This document shows positions 8,400 to 16,286 of a DNA stretch of 52,562 bases, piece after piece. Where the stretch lies: assembly GCA_002070965.1 (NCBI GenBank), contig MWEH01000186.1, positions 1-52,562 of the forward strand, written 5' to 3'. Each line of letters starts with the position of its first letter. The stretch's first letter is position 1. The notes under the pieces were generated by a model that was not told the DNA's origin, did not search any database, and saw only the letters and a list, made by a program, of their open reading frames with translations. The translations under genes and the position numbers were made by a program. This stretch comes from Firmicutes bacterium ADurb.Bin080 (GTDB lineage: Bacteria > Bacillota > Clostridia > Christensenellales > DTU072).

Positions 8400-8930
8400 A
8401 TGGAAAAAAACTTGGTTCGTTCCTTAGTAAAGGACATTTTTGTTTTCAACAAAAATAAAAAAAGTGAGATTATTTGTAATACACTTTTTTCCTTGTCAGA
8501 ATATATTAATTCCAAATCTATCTTCGTATATCTTTCTAAAGAGAGAGAAGTTGATACAAAGATGATAGTGAAGAATTCTTGGGAGAAAGGGAAAAAAGTG
8601 TTTGTCCCCAAATTAGATGGGGAAAGAATGAAAGCAATACAAATATATGAAAATAGTAAGCTTATTGACGGCCAATTCGGGATTAAAGAACCTTTAAATG
8701 AAGATTCTCATGAGGAAGACATCGACCTTGTTATTGTCCCTATGGTCTCATTTGATGAAAATCTAAACCGTCTTGGACATGGAAAAGGTTACTATGATAC
8801 TTGGTTGAAGAATAAAATACTATTTAAAATTGGTATTTGTTTTGAAGAATACAAATTTGAGATGTTACCGGTTGAACCCCATGATATAAAAATGGATTTA
8901 ATAATTACAGATAAAAAGGTATATAAATAA
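8400..8930 (+). CDS. 5-formyltetrahydrofolate cyclo-ligase
   Basis: This enzyme converts 5-formyl-tetrahydrofolate and ATP to 5,10-methenyl-tetrahydrofolate, clearing a folate dead end. The 176-residue protein shows the family signature VPMVSFDENLNRLGHGKGYYD around 122-142, with the ATP-binding GHGKGYYD, and the VFVPKLDGERM substrate region. Length is normal. It starts 4 bases after the ACT gene and ends one base before the rsmD-coaD ATG, so it is probably co-transcribed with both. No strong ribosome site is visible before the ATG, which may be translated by coupling. Confidence 0.9.
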   Translation: MEKNLVRSLVKDIFVFNKNKKSEIICNTLFSLSEYINSKSIFVYLSKEREVDTKMIVKNSWEKGKKVFVPKLDGERMKAIQIYENSKLIDGQFGIKEPLNEDSHEEDIDLVIVPMVSFDENLNRLGHGKGYYDTWLKNKILFKIGICFEEYKFEMLPVEPHDIKMDLIITDKKVYK

Positions 8931-8931
8931 A

Positions 8932-9915
8932 ATGAGAATTATTGCAGGAAAATATAAAGGAAGAACTTTAATCGCAGAAAAAGGGGATTCTATTCGCCCA
9001 ACTACAGATAGAGTAAAAGAAAGTATATTTAATTTAATCCAGAGCTACATAGGTGAAAGTCATGTTCTTGATCTTTTTGCGGGTAGCGGGGCTTTAGGGA
9101 TAGAGGCTTTATCGAGGGGGGCCGAAAATTGTGTTTTTTGTGACAAGAGTTCACTTTCTATTGAGGTTCTTAAAAAAAACTTATCAAAAATAGATGAAAA
9201 ATACGAAATATTTCAAAGAGATTACTCATTTGTCATATCCCAAATGGCGAAAGAGGGAAGAAAGTTCAACATAATTTTTTTGGATCCTCCATATAACACA
9301 ATTGAGGAATCAAGGATTTTGGCGGAAATTTCGGATAGTAATATTCTATCTGAAAATGGAATAATTGTTCTGGAAAAAAGAAATGAGGAAAGATCTTATT
9401 GCCTCCCATACAACATGTGTAGACTGGATATAAGAGAATATGGACATACAATAATAGATTTAATACAATTAGGAAATAGTGTTGCGATAACCGGAACATT
9501 TGATCCGTATACTGTTGGCCACGAATATCTTGTCGAAACAGCATCACAAAATTTTAAATCAGTACATATTGTACTTTTGAAAAATCCCCAAAAAACCCCT
9601 TTATTGGAAATTGAAAAAAGAAAAAAAATTATTAAAATTGCAGTAAGAAAATTTAGAGCTAATATAGTGGTTGAAGATTATGATGGGAGGGCTATTGACT
9701 ACTGCAAAAATAATGATATAAGATATATCCTAAGGGGAATCAGAAACCAAAACGATATTAAATATGAGATGGAGATGGCTAAATGGAATGAGGAGAACGG
9801 TGGCATTAAGACTTTATTTTTGATTGCAAAGGATTCAGCCATTAGCTCTTCTTATGTGAAAAAATTGGCGGAAGAGGGGATGGATATCAGCCTTTTTCTA
9901 GGGAAGGAGGAATAA
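8932..9915 (+). CDS. rsmD-coaD: fused 16S rRNA G966 N2-methyltransferase RsmD and pantetheine-phosphate adenylyltransferase CoaD
   Basis: One continuous frame of 327 residues holds two enzymes. Residues 1 to about 180 are RsmD: MRIIAGKYKGRTL, RPTTDRVKESIFN, the SAM-binding LDLFAGSGALGIEALSRGA and the catalytic FLDPPYN, ending in REYGHTIIDLIQLG like a complete RsmD. Residues 183-327 are CoaD: VAITGTFDPYTVGHEYLV holds the (T/H)xGH nucleotide motif as TVGH (193-196), RGIRNQNDIKYEMEMAKWN follows at about 269, and ISSSYVKKL at about 304. There is no linker and no internal ATG at the CoaD start, so it must be made as one chain. RsmD methylates 16S rRNA, whereas CoaD makes dephospho-CoA. Separate adjacent genes are the usual clostridial arrangement. 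CoaA/E and other CoA genes are not in the window. Confidence 0.93.
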   Translation: MRIIAGKYKGRTLIAEKGDSIRPTTDRVKESIFNLIQSYIGESHVLDLFAGSGALGIEALSRGAENCVFCDKSSLSIEVLKKNLSKIDEKYEIFQRDYSFVISQMAKEGRKFNIIFLDPPYNTIEESRILAEISDSNILSENGIIVLEKRNEERSYCLPYNMCRLDIREYGHTIIDLIQLGNSVAITGTFDPYTVGHEYLVETASQNFKSVHIVLLKNPQKTPLLEIEKRKKIIKIAVRKFRANIVVEDYDGRAIDYCKNNDIRYILRGIRNQNDIKYEMEMAKWNEENGGIKTLFLIAKDSAISSSYVKKLAEEGMDISLFLGKEE

Positions 9916-10382
9916 TGGAAGATATTGAAGATTTATTGGTAATGATAGAGAACGAGGTAGCTCAGGGAAAGAAGCCCGTTTTTGGAGTTGGGAAAATAGT
10001 CAATGATTCCATTATTTTTGAACTCGTAGAAAGAATTAGAAACTGCATGCCAGATGTTTTACGAGAGGCAAAATATATAGTACAAAACAGTGCAAGAATA
10101 CAGAAAGAAGAATCTGAAAAGGCTCAGCAAGTGTATGAAAGAGCAAAACTGAAAGCGGATCAGATCCTTTCAGAGCATGAAATCGTAAAAATAGCCCAGA
10201 AAGAGGCGGAGATAATCAAAGCTGAGGCAAATGAATTTAAGAGTAAAATAATTCAGGAAATTTTTAAAGATATAGATTTTATGCTCTCTTCCACGAGTAA
10301 AACCTTAGAAGAAAGTCTTGCAATTATTAAGAAAGCTCAAAAAAACAATCTTGATAAATTTGGTAATACTGATACAAATTAG
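9915..10382 (+). CDS. coiled-coil protein of unknown function next to coaD
   Basis: The 155-residue protein starts by a TAATG overlap with the fusion gene and has a clear GGAAGGAGG site. After an N-terminal part with VFGVGKIVNDSIIFELVERI it turns into a long charged helix (about 60-120, rich in K, E, Q and A, with REAKYIVQ and KAEANEFKSKI) like ATP-synthase b-type stalks or DivIVA-like coiled coils. Similar small proteins follow coaD in many Clostridia, where they are annotated loosely as ATPase- or cell-division-like. No membrane segment or catalytic motif is seen. Its role is unknown. Confidence 0.8.
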   Translation: MEDIEDLLVMIENEVAQGKKPVFGVGKIVNDSIIFELVERIRNCMPDVLREAKYIVQNSARIQKEESEKAQQVYERAKLKADQILSEHEIVKIAQKEAEIIKAEANEFKSKIIQEIFKDIDFMLSSTSKTLEESLAIIKKAQKNNLDKFGNTDTN

Positions 10383-10402
10383 AGTTTTTTCTAAAAATAG
10401 TA

Positions 10403-10445
10403 GGGTTAGAACCTTAATTATTAGAATAATATATTTACTAGACCC
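10403..10445. terminator. candidate bidirectional terminator between convergent genes
   Basis: GGGT and TAG (10403-10409) pair with CTA and ACCC (10438-10445, one bulged base), and ATTATT/AATAAT can form an inner stem. A T-containing run follows on both strands. It lies between the convergent ends of the 9915-10382 gene and tmcAL. The stem is short, so this is only a candidate. Confidence 0.32.
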
Positions 10446-10479
10446 AATTTTAAAGCTTTTATTTTATCTAATTTTTTTA

Positions 10480-11685
10480 CTAATCAATAGATACGATAAG
10501 CATTTTTTTGTTTAGGTAGTTTACCTTGTTTGCAATAGATAGAGTTCCTTGCGCGGCAAAGTCAAGTCTAATCAAAGGTCTTAAAGCCTTGTCTACTTTA
10601 CTTACATCGCTATAGCGTGTAAGCACATTCTTACATGACTTGAATAACTCGGGTAAAATATCTTCCTTGCGATTTTCTTTGATAGCAAGAATTTGAATAT
10701 AAGGAGGGCATGACAAAGCATATGAGTAATCTTCCTGAGTGATATCGAATAAAGCATAAAGACAGATGCGTTTTAGCCTAGCCATAGTGTAGTTTTTTGT
10801 TTTTGCGGTAGTTAATAACTCCTCAAGTGTGATTGCATTTGTCGCAGAAATTATAAGCCTATTATGGATCCCTCCCGATACATCATAATATTTTTCCAGA
10901 TCATATCCAGACATGGTTTTTAGTTTAAAAAGCATCATGCTTCCTAAGGCATTGTCTCTAGGTTTGTAGGTTTTAAGCATTTCGTAAGTGCTTTCGGGAA
11001 CTTGGCTTTTTATCTCTTCCATTTTGCCTTCTTGTAAGGCAGTTCTTATTGCTGAAGCAGAGGAATAAGTTTCTTCAAGGCAATCACTATTGTATGAGGA
11101 TCCTATTCTTTTTACGGTATGGAACTTAATCTTCAAATTGGCTTTTTTTGCTGCTATAATGTAAGCTATACCAAGAACATTATTTGGATAATCGAGTAAA
11201 CCAACTAAATCCTTGTATTCGGGGGAAATTATCGAATATTCTGATAGTGCAAGGGCCCTAGATTTTGGGAAAGAAAATCCTTTTTTTAGAAACCCTTGAA
11301 GGATTTCTTTATATTCCTTTGGCTCGTCGCCTAATAATTTTGCAAGTTTCAAAAGCCCATTTAAATCTCCAGATTCGCTTCCGAAACTTAAGTATTGAAG
11401 GCTTGGGAATTGAGATATCGTCTTTATAGCCCCATATGCAAAGTTATCAGCAGGGGAAATAGCAAAAATTGTAGGTAGTTCTATAACAATATCTGCGCCA
11501 TGTATAATTGCTTGTTCTGCCCTTAAATACTTGTCGGTTATCGCAGCGTCTCCTCGTTGAGTAAAGCTTCCGCTCATGACACAAAGTAGTGTATCACAGC
11601 CGGTTTCAGACCTAGCTTGTTGAAGATGTTTAACGTGTCCGTTAGTCAAAGGATTGTATTCACAAATAATTGCAGTAGTTTTCAT
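10480..11685 (-). CDS. tmcAL: tRNA(Met) cytidine acetate ligase
   Basis: The enzyme (401 residues) uses ATP and acetate to make N4-acetylcytidine at the wobble base of elongator tRNA-Met. It opens MKTTAIICEYNPLTNGHVKH, the nucleotidyltransferase fold with TNGH in place of the more usual HNGH, and has SAIRTALQEGK and YLSFGSESGDL further on. The frame is open to 11730, but the ATG at 11685 is preceded by TTGGAGA and gives the family N-terminus. It is divergent from pta-ackA, which handle acetyl phosphate and acetate, so substrate and gene location match. Stop is TAG. Confidence 0.88.
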   Translation of the reverse strand: MKTTAIICEYNPLTNGHVKHLQQARSETGCDTLLCVMSGSFTQRGDAAITDKYLRAEQAIIHGADIVIELPTIFAISPADNFAYGAIKTISQFPSLQYLSFGSESGDLNGLLKLAKLLGDEPKEYKEILQGFLKKGFSFPKSRALALSEYSIISPEYKDLVGLLDYPNNVLGIAYIIAAKKANLKIKFHTVKRIGSSYNSDCLEETYSSASAIRTALQEGKMEEIKSQVPESTYEMLKTYKPRDNALGSMMLFKLKTMSGYDLEKYYDVSGGIHNRLIISATNAITLEELLTTAKTKNYTMARLKRICLYALFDITQEDYSYALSCPPYIQILAIKENRKEDILPELFKSCKNVLTRYSDVSKVDKALRPLIRLDFAAQGTLSIANKVNYLNKKMLIVSID

Positions 11686-11736
11686 TATTCTCCAATATGA
11701 AAGGTTTTCCTGGATTTTTTTTGCTTGCATTTTGTG

Positions 11737-11742
11737 TATAAT
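11737..11742 (+). promoter_or_regulatory. candidate -10 box for pta-ackA
   Basis: A perfect TATAAT (11737-11742) lies about 105 bases before the pta ATG, but no good -35 is found 16-18 bases upstream. The leader behind it can form a small imperfect hairpin (AAAGGG/CCTTT, about 11769-11785). An AT-rich alternative nearer the gene cannot be excluded. Confidence 0.28.
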
Positions 11743-11798
11743 AGTTATAACATACTTAAGGATATTTAAAGGGTCTAAAACCTTTCTATTAATTAAAT

Positions 11799-11827
11799 AT
11801 TATATCATAAATATTATAAATTTTAAA
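11799..11827 (-). promoter_or_regulatory. candidate extended -10 promoter for tmcAL
   Basis: Read on the minus strand, TTTAAA (11827-11822) and TATAAT (11804-11799) are 17 bases apart, and the -10 is preceded by TGA, an extended -10. Transcription would begin near 11792, about 107 bases before the ATG. Confidence 0.42.
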
Positions 11828-11848
11828 CTGTGAAAAAGGAGCAAGTCA

Positions 11849-12847
11849 ATGTCTAAATTGATGGATAGGATTATCTCGAAAGCTAATGAGCTTCACAAAC
11901 ACATTGTGTTAGGAGAAGGAGAGGAAATTAGAGTTATTCATGCTGCGGAGATTATCAATAAAATGAAAATGGCAAAAATAACCTTGCTTGGAAATAAGAC
12001 CAAGATTCTTTCTCTTGCTGAAGAAAATTCTCTTGTCGGAGTTGATATTGTTGACCCAGATAATAGCCCTGATTCTGAAAGATACGCTAATTTGCTTTAT
12101 GAGTTAAGAAAAGAAAAGGGAATGACTATCGAGAAAGCGAGAGCCTTGACAAAGGATTCTTTGTATTACGGTTGTCTTATGATTAAATCAGGAGATGCAG
12201 ATGGGATGGTTGCTGGGGCCATTCATGCCACAAGTGATGTTTTAAGACCTGCTCTACAAATAATCAAGGCAAAGGAAGGGCTGAAGACTGTTTCAAGTTT
12301 TTTCTTAATGTCACTTCCGGAAGGGTCAGTTTATGGACAAGAAGGGGTAATGATATTTTCTGATTGTGGAGTGTTGCCAGATCCAACAGCTGACCAATTG
12401 GTCGATATAGCTATAAGCGCTGCAGAGAGCGCAAGAAGAATAGCTGGGATAAAAGATCCCAAGGTAGCTATGTTATCGTTTTCTACTAAGGGAAGTGCGT
12501 CTCACCCATTAGTCGATAAAGTATTGGTTGCAACAAGCAAACTTAAATCAATGCCTTTAGATTTTGCTGTAGATGGTGAATTGCAGTTGGATGCTGCTAT
12601 AGTTCCAAGTGTCGCAAGATTAAAAGCACCGGGAAGTACTGTCGCGGGTTATGCGAACGTACTTGTGTTTCCCGACTTACAATCGGGGAATATTGGATAT
12701 AAGTTGGCACAGAGACTTGGAAACGCCGAGGCAATCGGGCCAATTTGCCAGGGATTAGCCTCTCCAGTTAATGACTTATCAAGAGGATGTAATGTGACAG
12801 ATATTGTTGGAGCAGTTGCGATTACTGCACTTCAACTTGGGGAATAG
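11849..12847 (+). CDS. pta: phosphate acetyltransferase
   Basis: Pta interconverts acetyl-CoA and phosphate with acetyl phosphate and CoA. The 332-residue protein is the short single-domain type without N-terminal regulatory domains. Recognisable stretches are VLGEGEEIRVIHAAEII, DGMVAGAIHATSDVLRPALQ, SSFFLMSLPEG and PGSTVAGYANVLVFPDLQSGNIGYK near the end. AAAGGAG precedes the ATG. The ackA gene starts 8 bases after its stop, giving the usual acetate-forming, ATP-yielding pair of anaerobes. Confidence 0.95.
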   Translation: MSKLMDRIISKANELHKHIVLGEGEEIRVIHAAEIINKMKMAKITLLGNKTKILSLAEENSLVGVDIVDPDNSPDSERYANLLYELRKEKGMTIEKARALTKDSLYYGCLMIKSGDADGMVAGAIHATSDVLRPALQIIKAKEGLKTVSSFFLMSLPEGSVYGQEGVMIFSDCGVLPDPTADQLVDIAISAAESARRIAGIKDPKVAMLSFSTKGSASHPLVDKVLVATSKLKSMPLDFAVDGELQLDAAIVPSVARLKAPGSTVAGYANVLVFPDLQSGNIGYKLAQRLGNAEAIGPICQGLASPVNDLSRGCNVTDIVGAVAITALQLGE

Positions 12848-12855
12848 GGTGACTT

Positions 12856-14061
12856 ATGAAGATTTTAGTTGTTAATGCAGGAAGCTCTTCTCTAAAGTAT
12901 CAAGTTATTGATGGCGAAACCGAAGAAAGATTAGGGAAAGGTTTAATAGATAGAATAGGATTTACTGGTTCCGGAATTAAACAGGAGTGTACGGACGGAA
13001 GAAAGTTTTTCTGTAAAAAAGATTTAAAAAATCATACTGAAGCATTTTCTCTATTGATGGAGGCATTGCTTGACCCTGAAAATGGAATTATTAGTTCGAT
13101 GAGCGAAATAAAGGCCATTGGACATCGTGTTCTTCATAGTGCTGAGGATTTCAGCGAAAGTGTTTTAGTTACCCCCGAAGTGTTACGGATATGCAAAAAG
13201 AATGCACCATTAGGGGCACTACATATGCCTGCAAATATTAGTTGTATCGAGAGTTGTCTCGAACTAACTCCGAATACTCCAAATGTAGCAGTGTTTGATA
13301 CGTCTTTTCATTTAACGATGCCCAAGCATGCTTACATGTATGCGATAAAATATGAAGACTATGAAAAATACCAATTGAGAAAATATGGATTCCATGGAAC
13401 AAGTCACAGATTTGTGTCTGGTGAAGCAATTAAAGCCCTAGGTGAAAAAGCTAACCTTAGGATAGTTACATGTCACCTCGGGAATGGTAGTTCTTTGGCT
13501 GCGATAAAAGATGGAAAATGTATCGATACAACTATGGGGCTTACTCCATTGGAAGGTTTGGTTATGGGAACCCGTAGTGGGGATATTGACCCTGCGGCAG
13601 TTGGATATTTGGCAGAGAAGAAAAATTTAACTACATCCCAAGTAATTGATTATCTCAACAAAGAATGTGGATTTTTAGGGCTATGTGGCTACAGTGATTG
13701 TAGAGATATAGTTGAGTTGTATAAACAGGGAGACATGAAAGCACAGATAGCTTTAGATTTATTCGCGTATCGAATTAAAAAATATATTGGAGCGTACTTC
13801 GTTGCTTTGGGAGGACTTGATTGTATCGTATTCACTGGAGGGATTGGCGAAAATTCAAGATTTGCGAGAAAGCTTATAATGGATGGATTGGAAGTATTAG
13901 GAGTTGATTTTGATTTTCCCAAGAATGAAATAGCCGAAAAAGGACAATTTGCTGAGTTGAGCAAACCTTCTAGTAGTGTAAAAGTACTTCTTATTCCTAC
14001 AAACGAAGAACTGGTAATTGCTAGAGATTCAAAAAGAATAGTTTCTGAGCTTGGATTGTAG
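12856..14061 (+). CDS. ackA: acetate kinase
   Basis: AckA turns acetyl phosphate and ADP into acetate and ATP. The 401-residue protein has all kinase-family signatures: NAGSSSLKYQVID at the N-terminus, GHRVLHSAEDF, YGFHGTSHR, CHLGNGSSLAAIKDGK, TMGLTPLEGLVMGTRSGD, and FTGGIGENSRFARK near the C-terminus. It forms the second half of the pta-ackA operon. Acetyl-CoA from IorAB-type or pyruvate:ferredoxin enzymes could be drained here for ATP. About 80 bases without a clear terminator follow before the rpmF promoter. Confidence 0.96.
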   Translation: MKILVVNAGSSSLKYQVIDGETEERLGKGLIDRIGFTGSGIKQECTDGRKFFCKKDLKNHTEAFSLLMEALLDPENGIISSMSEIKAIGHRVLHSAEDFSESVLVTPEVLRICKKNAPLGALHMPANISCIESCLELTPNTPNVAVFDTSFHLTMPKHAYMYAIKYEDYEKYQLRKYGFHGTSHRFVSGEAIKALGEKANLRIVTCHLGNGSSLAAIKDGKCIDTTMGLTPLEGLVMGTRSGDIDPAAVGYLAEKKNLTTSQVIDYLNKECGFLGLCGYSDCRDIVELYKQGDMKAQIALDLFAYRIKKYIGAYFVALGGLDCIVFTGGIGENSRFARKLIMDGLEVLGVDFDFPKNEIAEKGQFAELSKPSSSVKVLLIPTNEELVIARDSKRIVSELGL

Positions 14062-14144
14062 TTATCATTATTCGTAAAAATCTGGTGGTTTTCCAATATA
14101 TGCCTTAATGGGCACATTACCACATAGTTTAATGAGTTATTTGT

Positions 14145-14173
14145 TTGACACAAAATATTCATTTGTATATAAT
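14145..14173 (+). promoter_or_regulatory. consensus SigA promoter of rpmF
   Basis: TTGACA (14145-14150) and TATAAT (14168-14173) are perfect consensus boxes 17 bases apart. Transcription should start near 14180, giving a leader of about 24 bases with GGAGGTG before the rpmF ATG. Confidence 0.87.
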
Positions 14174-14203
14174 TATAAAGTTTTAGTAAAGTGGAGGTGT
14201 AAT

Positions 14204-14392
14204 ATGGCCGTTCCAAAACGTAAGATATCAAAACAAAGAGGCAATTCTAGGTCTGCAAACTGGAAGCTAACCGCCCCTAATTTAAGCGAGTGTTCAAATT
14301 GTCACGAGCTTATTGAGGGTCATAAAGTTTGTCCCCATTGTGGCTATTACAAAGGTAAACCCGTTGTAGTCAAGAAAGAAAAAGAAGAATAG
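14204..14392 (+). CDS. rpmF: 50S ribosomal protein L32
   Basis: The 62-residue protein starts MAVPKRKISKQRGNSRSAN, the L32 signature, and has a zinc-ribbon CSNC...CPHCG (two CxxC pairs), so it is the zinc-containing form. The frame is open upstream to 14108, but the ATG at 14204 directly follows GGAGGTG and the consensus promoter lies between the two. The small DUF177 gene that often precedes rpmF is absent. An intrinsic terminator follows, so L32 can be made separately from plsX. Confidence 0.95.
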   Translation: MAVPKRKISKQRGNSRSANWKLTAPNLSECSNCHELIEGHKVCPHCGYYKGKPVVVKKEKEE

Positions 14393-14402
14393 ATAGACAT
14401 CT

Positions 14403-14431
14403 AGAGGAAGGCAACACCTTCCTCTCTTTTT
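14403..14431 (+). terminator. intrinsic terminator after rpmF
   Basis: AGAGGAAGG (14403-14411) pairs perfectly with CCTTCCTCT (14417-14425) around a five-base loop and is followed by CTTTTT. It lies between rpmF and plsX, 13 bases before the plsX ATG. Confidence 0.9.
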
Positions 14432-14443
14432 AGTGAGGAATAG

Positions 14444-15454
14444 ATGAATATATTAGTGGATGCATTTGGCGGAGATAATTCTCCATTTGAAATAGTATCT
14501 GGAGTTGTAGATGCACTTAATGAATCTAAGAATATTTTTAAGATTATCTTACTCGGAGATGAAAATATCTTAAAGGATTTGTTAAGCAAATATCAATACC
14601 CTTCAGATCGCTTGGAAATTTTCGATTCAAAAGAAGTCATTACCAATGATGATTCTCCAGTAGACGCAATTAGAAATAAAAAAAATAGCTCTCTAGTTGT
14701 TGGATTGAAATATCTTAATTCAGAAAAAGAAGCAGACGCATTTATTTCTGCGGGAAGCACCGGTGCGGTTCTTGCTGGAGCAGTATTGTTATTAAAGAGA
14801 ATAAATGGAATTAATAGACCTGCGTTGGCCCCATTATTACCAACCTCTGAAACTAATTATGTCGTTTTAATTGATTGTGGCGCAAATTCAGAGTGTAAAC
14901 CGGAGATGCTTCATCAGTTCGCAAAAATGGGTGAGGCATATGCTAAGGTTGCCCTTTCACTGATTCATCCGAGAATTGGATTGCTTAATAATGGAGTTGA
15001 AGAAAAGAAGGGCAACGAACTAACTCAGGCTACATATAAGCTCTTACGAGAGGATAGTAACATTAATTTTATCGGAAATGCAGAAGGAAGAGATATTCTA
15101 AGTGGGAATTTTGATGTTATTGTCTCCGATGGCTTTTCAGGAAACATTGCATTAAAATCATGCGAAGGAACTGCGCTTATGATGTTTTCTCAGATAAAAA
15201 ATGGAATTAAAAAAGGTGGGATAAGAGCAAAAATTGGATATTTGCTTTTAAAACCAGTGTTCAAAAAATTAAAAGAGACTGCTGATTATTCATCCAAAGG
15301 GGGAGCAGTTCTTTTAGGGCTTCAAAAACTAGTAATTAAGGTCCATGGTAGTGCAAAATCAAAAACTATTAAAGCAGCTATTTTTCAAGCCGCTTCTTTG
15401 GTTGATAAAAACCTTGTTTCAAAAATAACTGACAGTATAAAAATTACAGAATAA
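14444..15454 (+). CDS. plsX: phosphate acyltransferase
   Basis: PlsX makes acyl phosphate from acyl-ACP, the first step towards phosphatidic acid with PlsY. The 336-residue protein opens MNILVDAFGGDNSPFEIVSG and contains SAGSTGAVLAGAVLLLKRI, LIDCGANSECKPEML and FIGNAEGRDIL, all family marks. Residue IVSDGFSGNIALKSCEG follows. GAGGAA precedes the ATG, and the gene follows the rpmF terminator. Unlike the classic Firmicute operon there is no fab or acpP gene between plsX and rnc, which begins 4 bases later. Confidence 0.94.
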   Translation: MNILVDAFGGDNSPFEIVSGVVDALNESKNIFKIILLGDENILKDLLSKYQYPSDRLEIFDSKEVITNDDSPVDAIRNKKNSSLVVGLKYLNSEKEADAFISAGSTGAVLAGAVLLLKRINGINRPALAPLLPTSETNYVVLIDCGANSECKPEMLHQFAKMGEAYAKVALSLIHPRIGLLNNGVEEKKGNELTQATYKLLREDSNINFIGNAEGRDILSGNFDVIVSDGFSGNIALKSCEGTALMMFSQIKNGIKKGGIRAKIGYLLLKPVFKKLKETADYSSKGGAVLLGLQKLVIKVHGSAKSKTIKAAIFQAASLVDKNLVSKITDSIKITE

Positions 15455-15457
15455 TAA

Positions 15458-16135
15458 ATGAAAGAAATTGATGTCGAACAAATTGAAAAAACTATAGGAT
15501 ATACTTTTGCAAAAAAAGAGCTTTTGCATTCTGCACTTACGCACTCTTCGTTTACCAATGAACATATTGGTTACGAATCTTATGAAAGATTAGAGTACAT
15601 AGGTGACAGTGTAATTAGTCTTATCGTTGCAAATTATTTATTTAATAGATTTCCTTATGCAAATCAAGGTTTTTTATCAAAAATAAGGTCCATTATCATT
15701 TCTGAAAAATGTTTATCTGAAGTGATAGAAAAGCTTGGGTTGGATAAATATCTGCGTATCTCAGAAACATTGACCTCGATCAGCCCAAGATTAAAAGGAG
15801 ACATTTTTGAGTCAATTGCTGGAGCAATTTTTATTGACTCAAATGACATTAATAAAGCCGCTGAATTTATTTTGATAAATTTAAAAAACAAGTTAAACGC
15901 TGAATATAATGTTGATAACATAACAGACTATAAGTCCGCACTTTTTGAGTACGCTGCAAAAAATGGTATGAAATTATCAATATGTACTGAAAAAATTAAT
16001 GATCTTCCACCAAAGTTCAAATCGACCATTTCCCTTGAAGGATATAATTCTTCGATTGGTGAGGGAAATTCAAAAAAGAAAGCAGAACAAGAGGCAGCTA
16101 AAGCTCTAATTATTAGAGATAACATATTAAACTAA
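15458..16135 (+). CDS. rnc: ribonuclease III
   Basis: RNase III cuts double-stranded RNA in rRNA and mRNA processing. The 225-residue protein has the catalytic signature YERLEYIGDSVISL near 45-58 and the second acidic site GDIFESIAGAIFID near 113-126. A C-terminal double-stranded RNA-binding domain follows, with DYKSALFEYAAKNG and KKKAEQEAAKALI. Length is normal. It is 4 bases after plsX and before smc, the common Firmicute order, though smc seems to have its own promoter. Confidence 0.95.
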   Translation: MKEIDVEQIEKTIGYTFAKKELLHSALTHSSFTNEHIGYESYERLEYIGDSVISLIVANYLFNRFPYANQGFLSKIRSIIISEKCLSEVIEKLGLDKYLRISETLTSISPRLKGDIFESIAGAIFIDSNDINKAAEFILINLKNKLNAEYNVDNITDYKSALFEYAAKNGMKLSICTEKINDLPPKFKSTISLEGYNSSIGEGNSKKKAEQEAAKALIIRDNILN

Positions 16136-16176
16136 CCCTCATGTTTTAGTTTCATCTTCTTTACAAACTACTTTCC

Positions 16177-16226
16177 ATAAAAGGAATCGACTATAATATG
16201 TAAAACTATTATTTGTTGCCTTTTAT
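16177..16226. repeat. imperfect dyad overlapping the smc promoter region
   Basis: ATAAAAGG (16177-16184) and CCTTTTAT (16219-16226) are perfect inverted copies, and ATAATA (16193-16198) and TATTAT (16207-16212) form an inner inverted pair. The right arm overlaps the proposed smc -35. It could be an RNA hairpin at the end of rnc or an operator. Confidence 0.4.
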
Positions 16227-16244
16227 CCCTTCAAAAGTTATAAT
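16216..16244 (+). promoter_or_regulatory. candidate SigA promoter of smc-ftsY
   Basis: TTGCCT (16216-16221) and a perfect TATAAT (16239-16244) are 17 bases apart, 43 bases before the smc start. The -35 matches four of six consensus bases. Confidence 0.58.
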
Positions 16245-16286
16245 TAAACTCAAATGGAAACCATCAATAACTGACGGGGTGTTGTA

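Noticed and set aside
10318..10515. A 65-codon plus-strand hydrophobic frame overlapping two gene ends
   Set aside because: It starts inside the coiled-coil gene, runs into tmcAL on the other strand, and its hydrophobicity comes from AT-rich intergenic sequence.
13689..14231. A 180-codon minus-strand frame opposite the end of ackA and the rpmF promoter
   Set aside because: It shadows ackA, runs across the consensus rpmF promoter and start, and has no recognisable motif.
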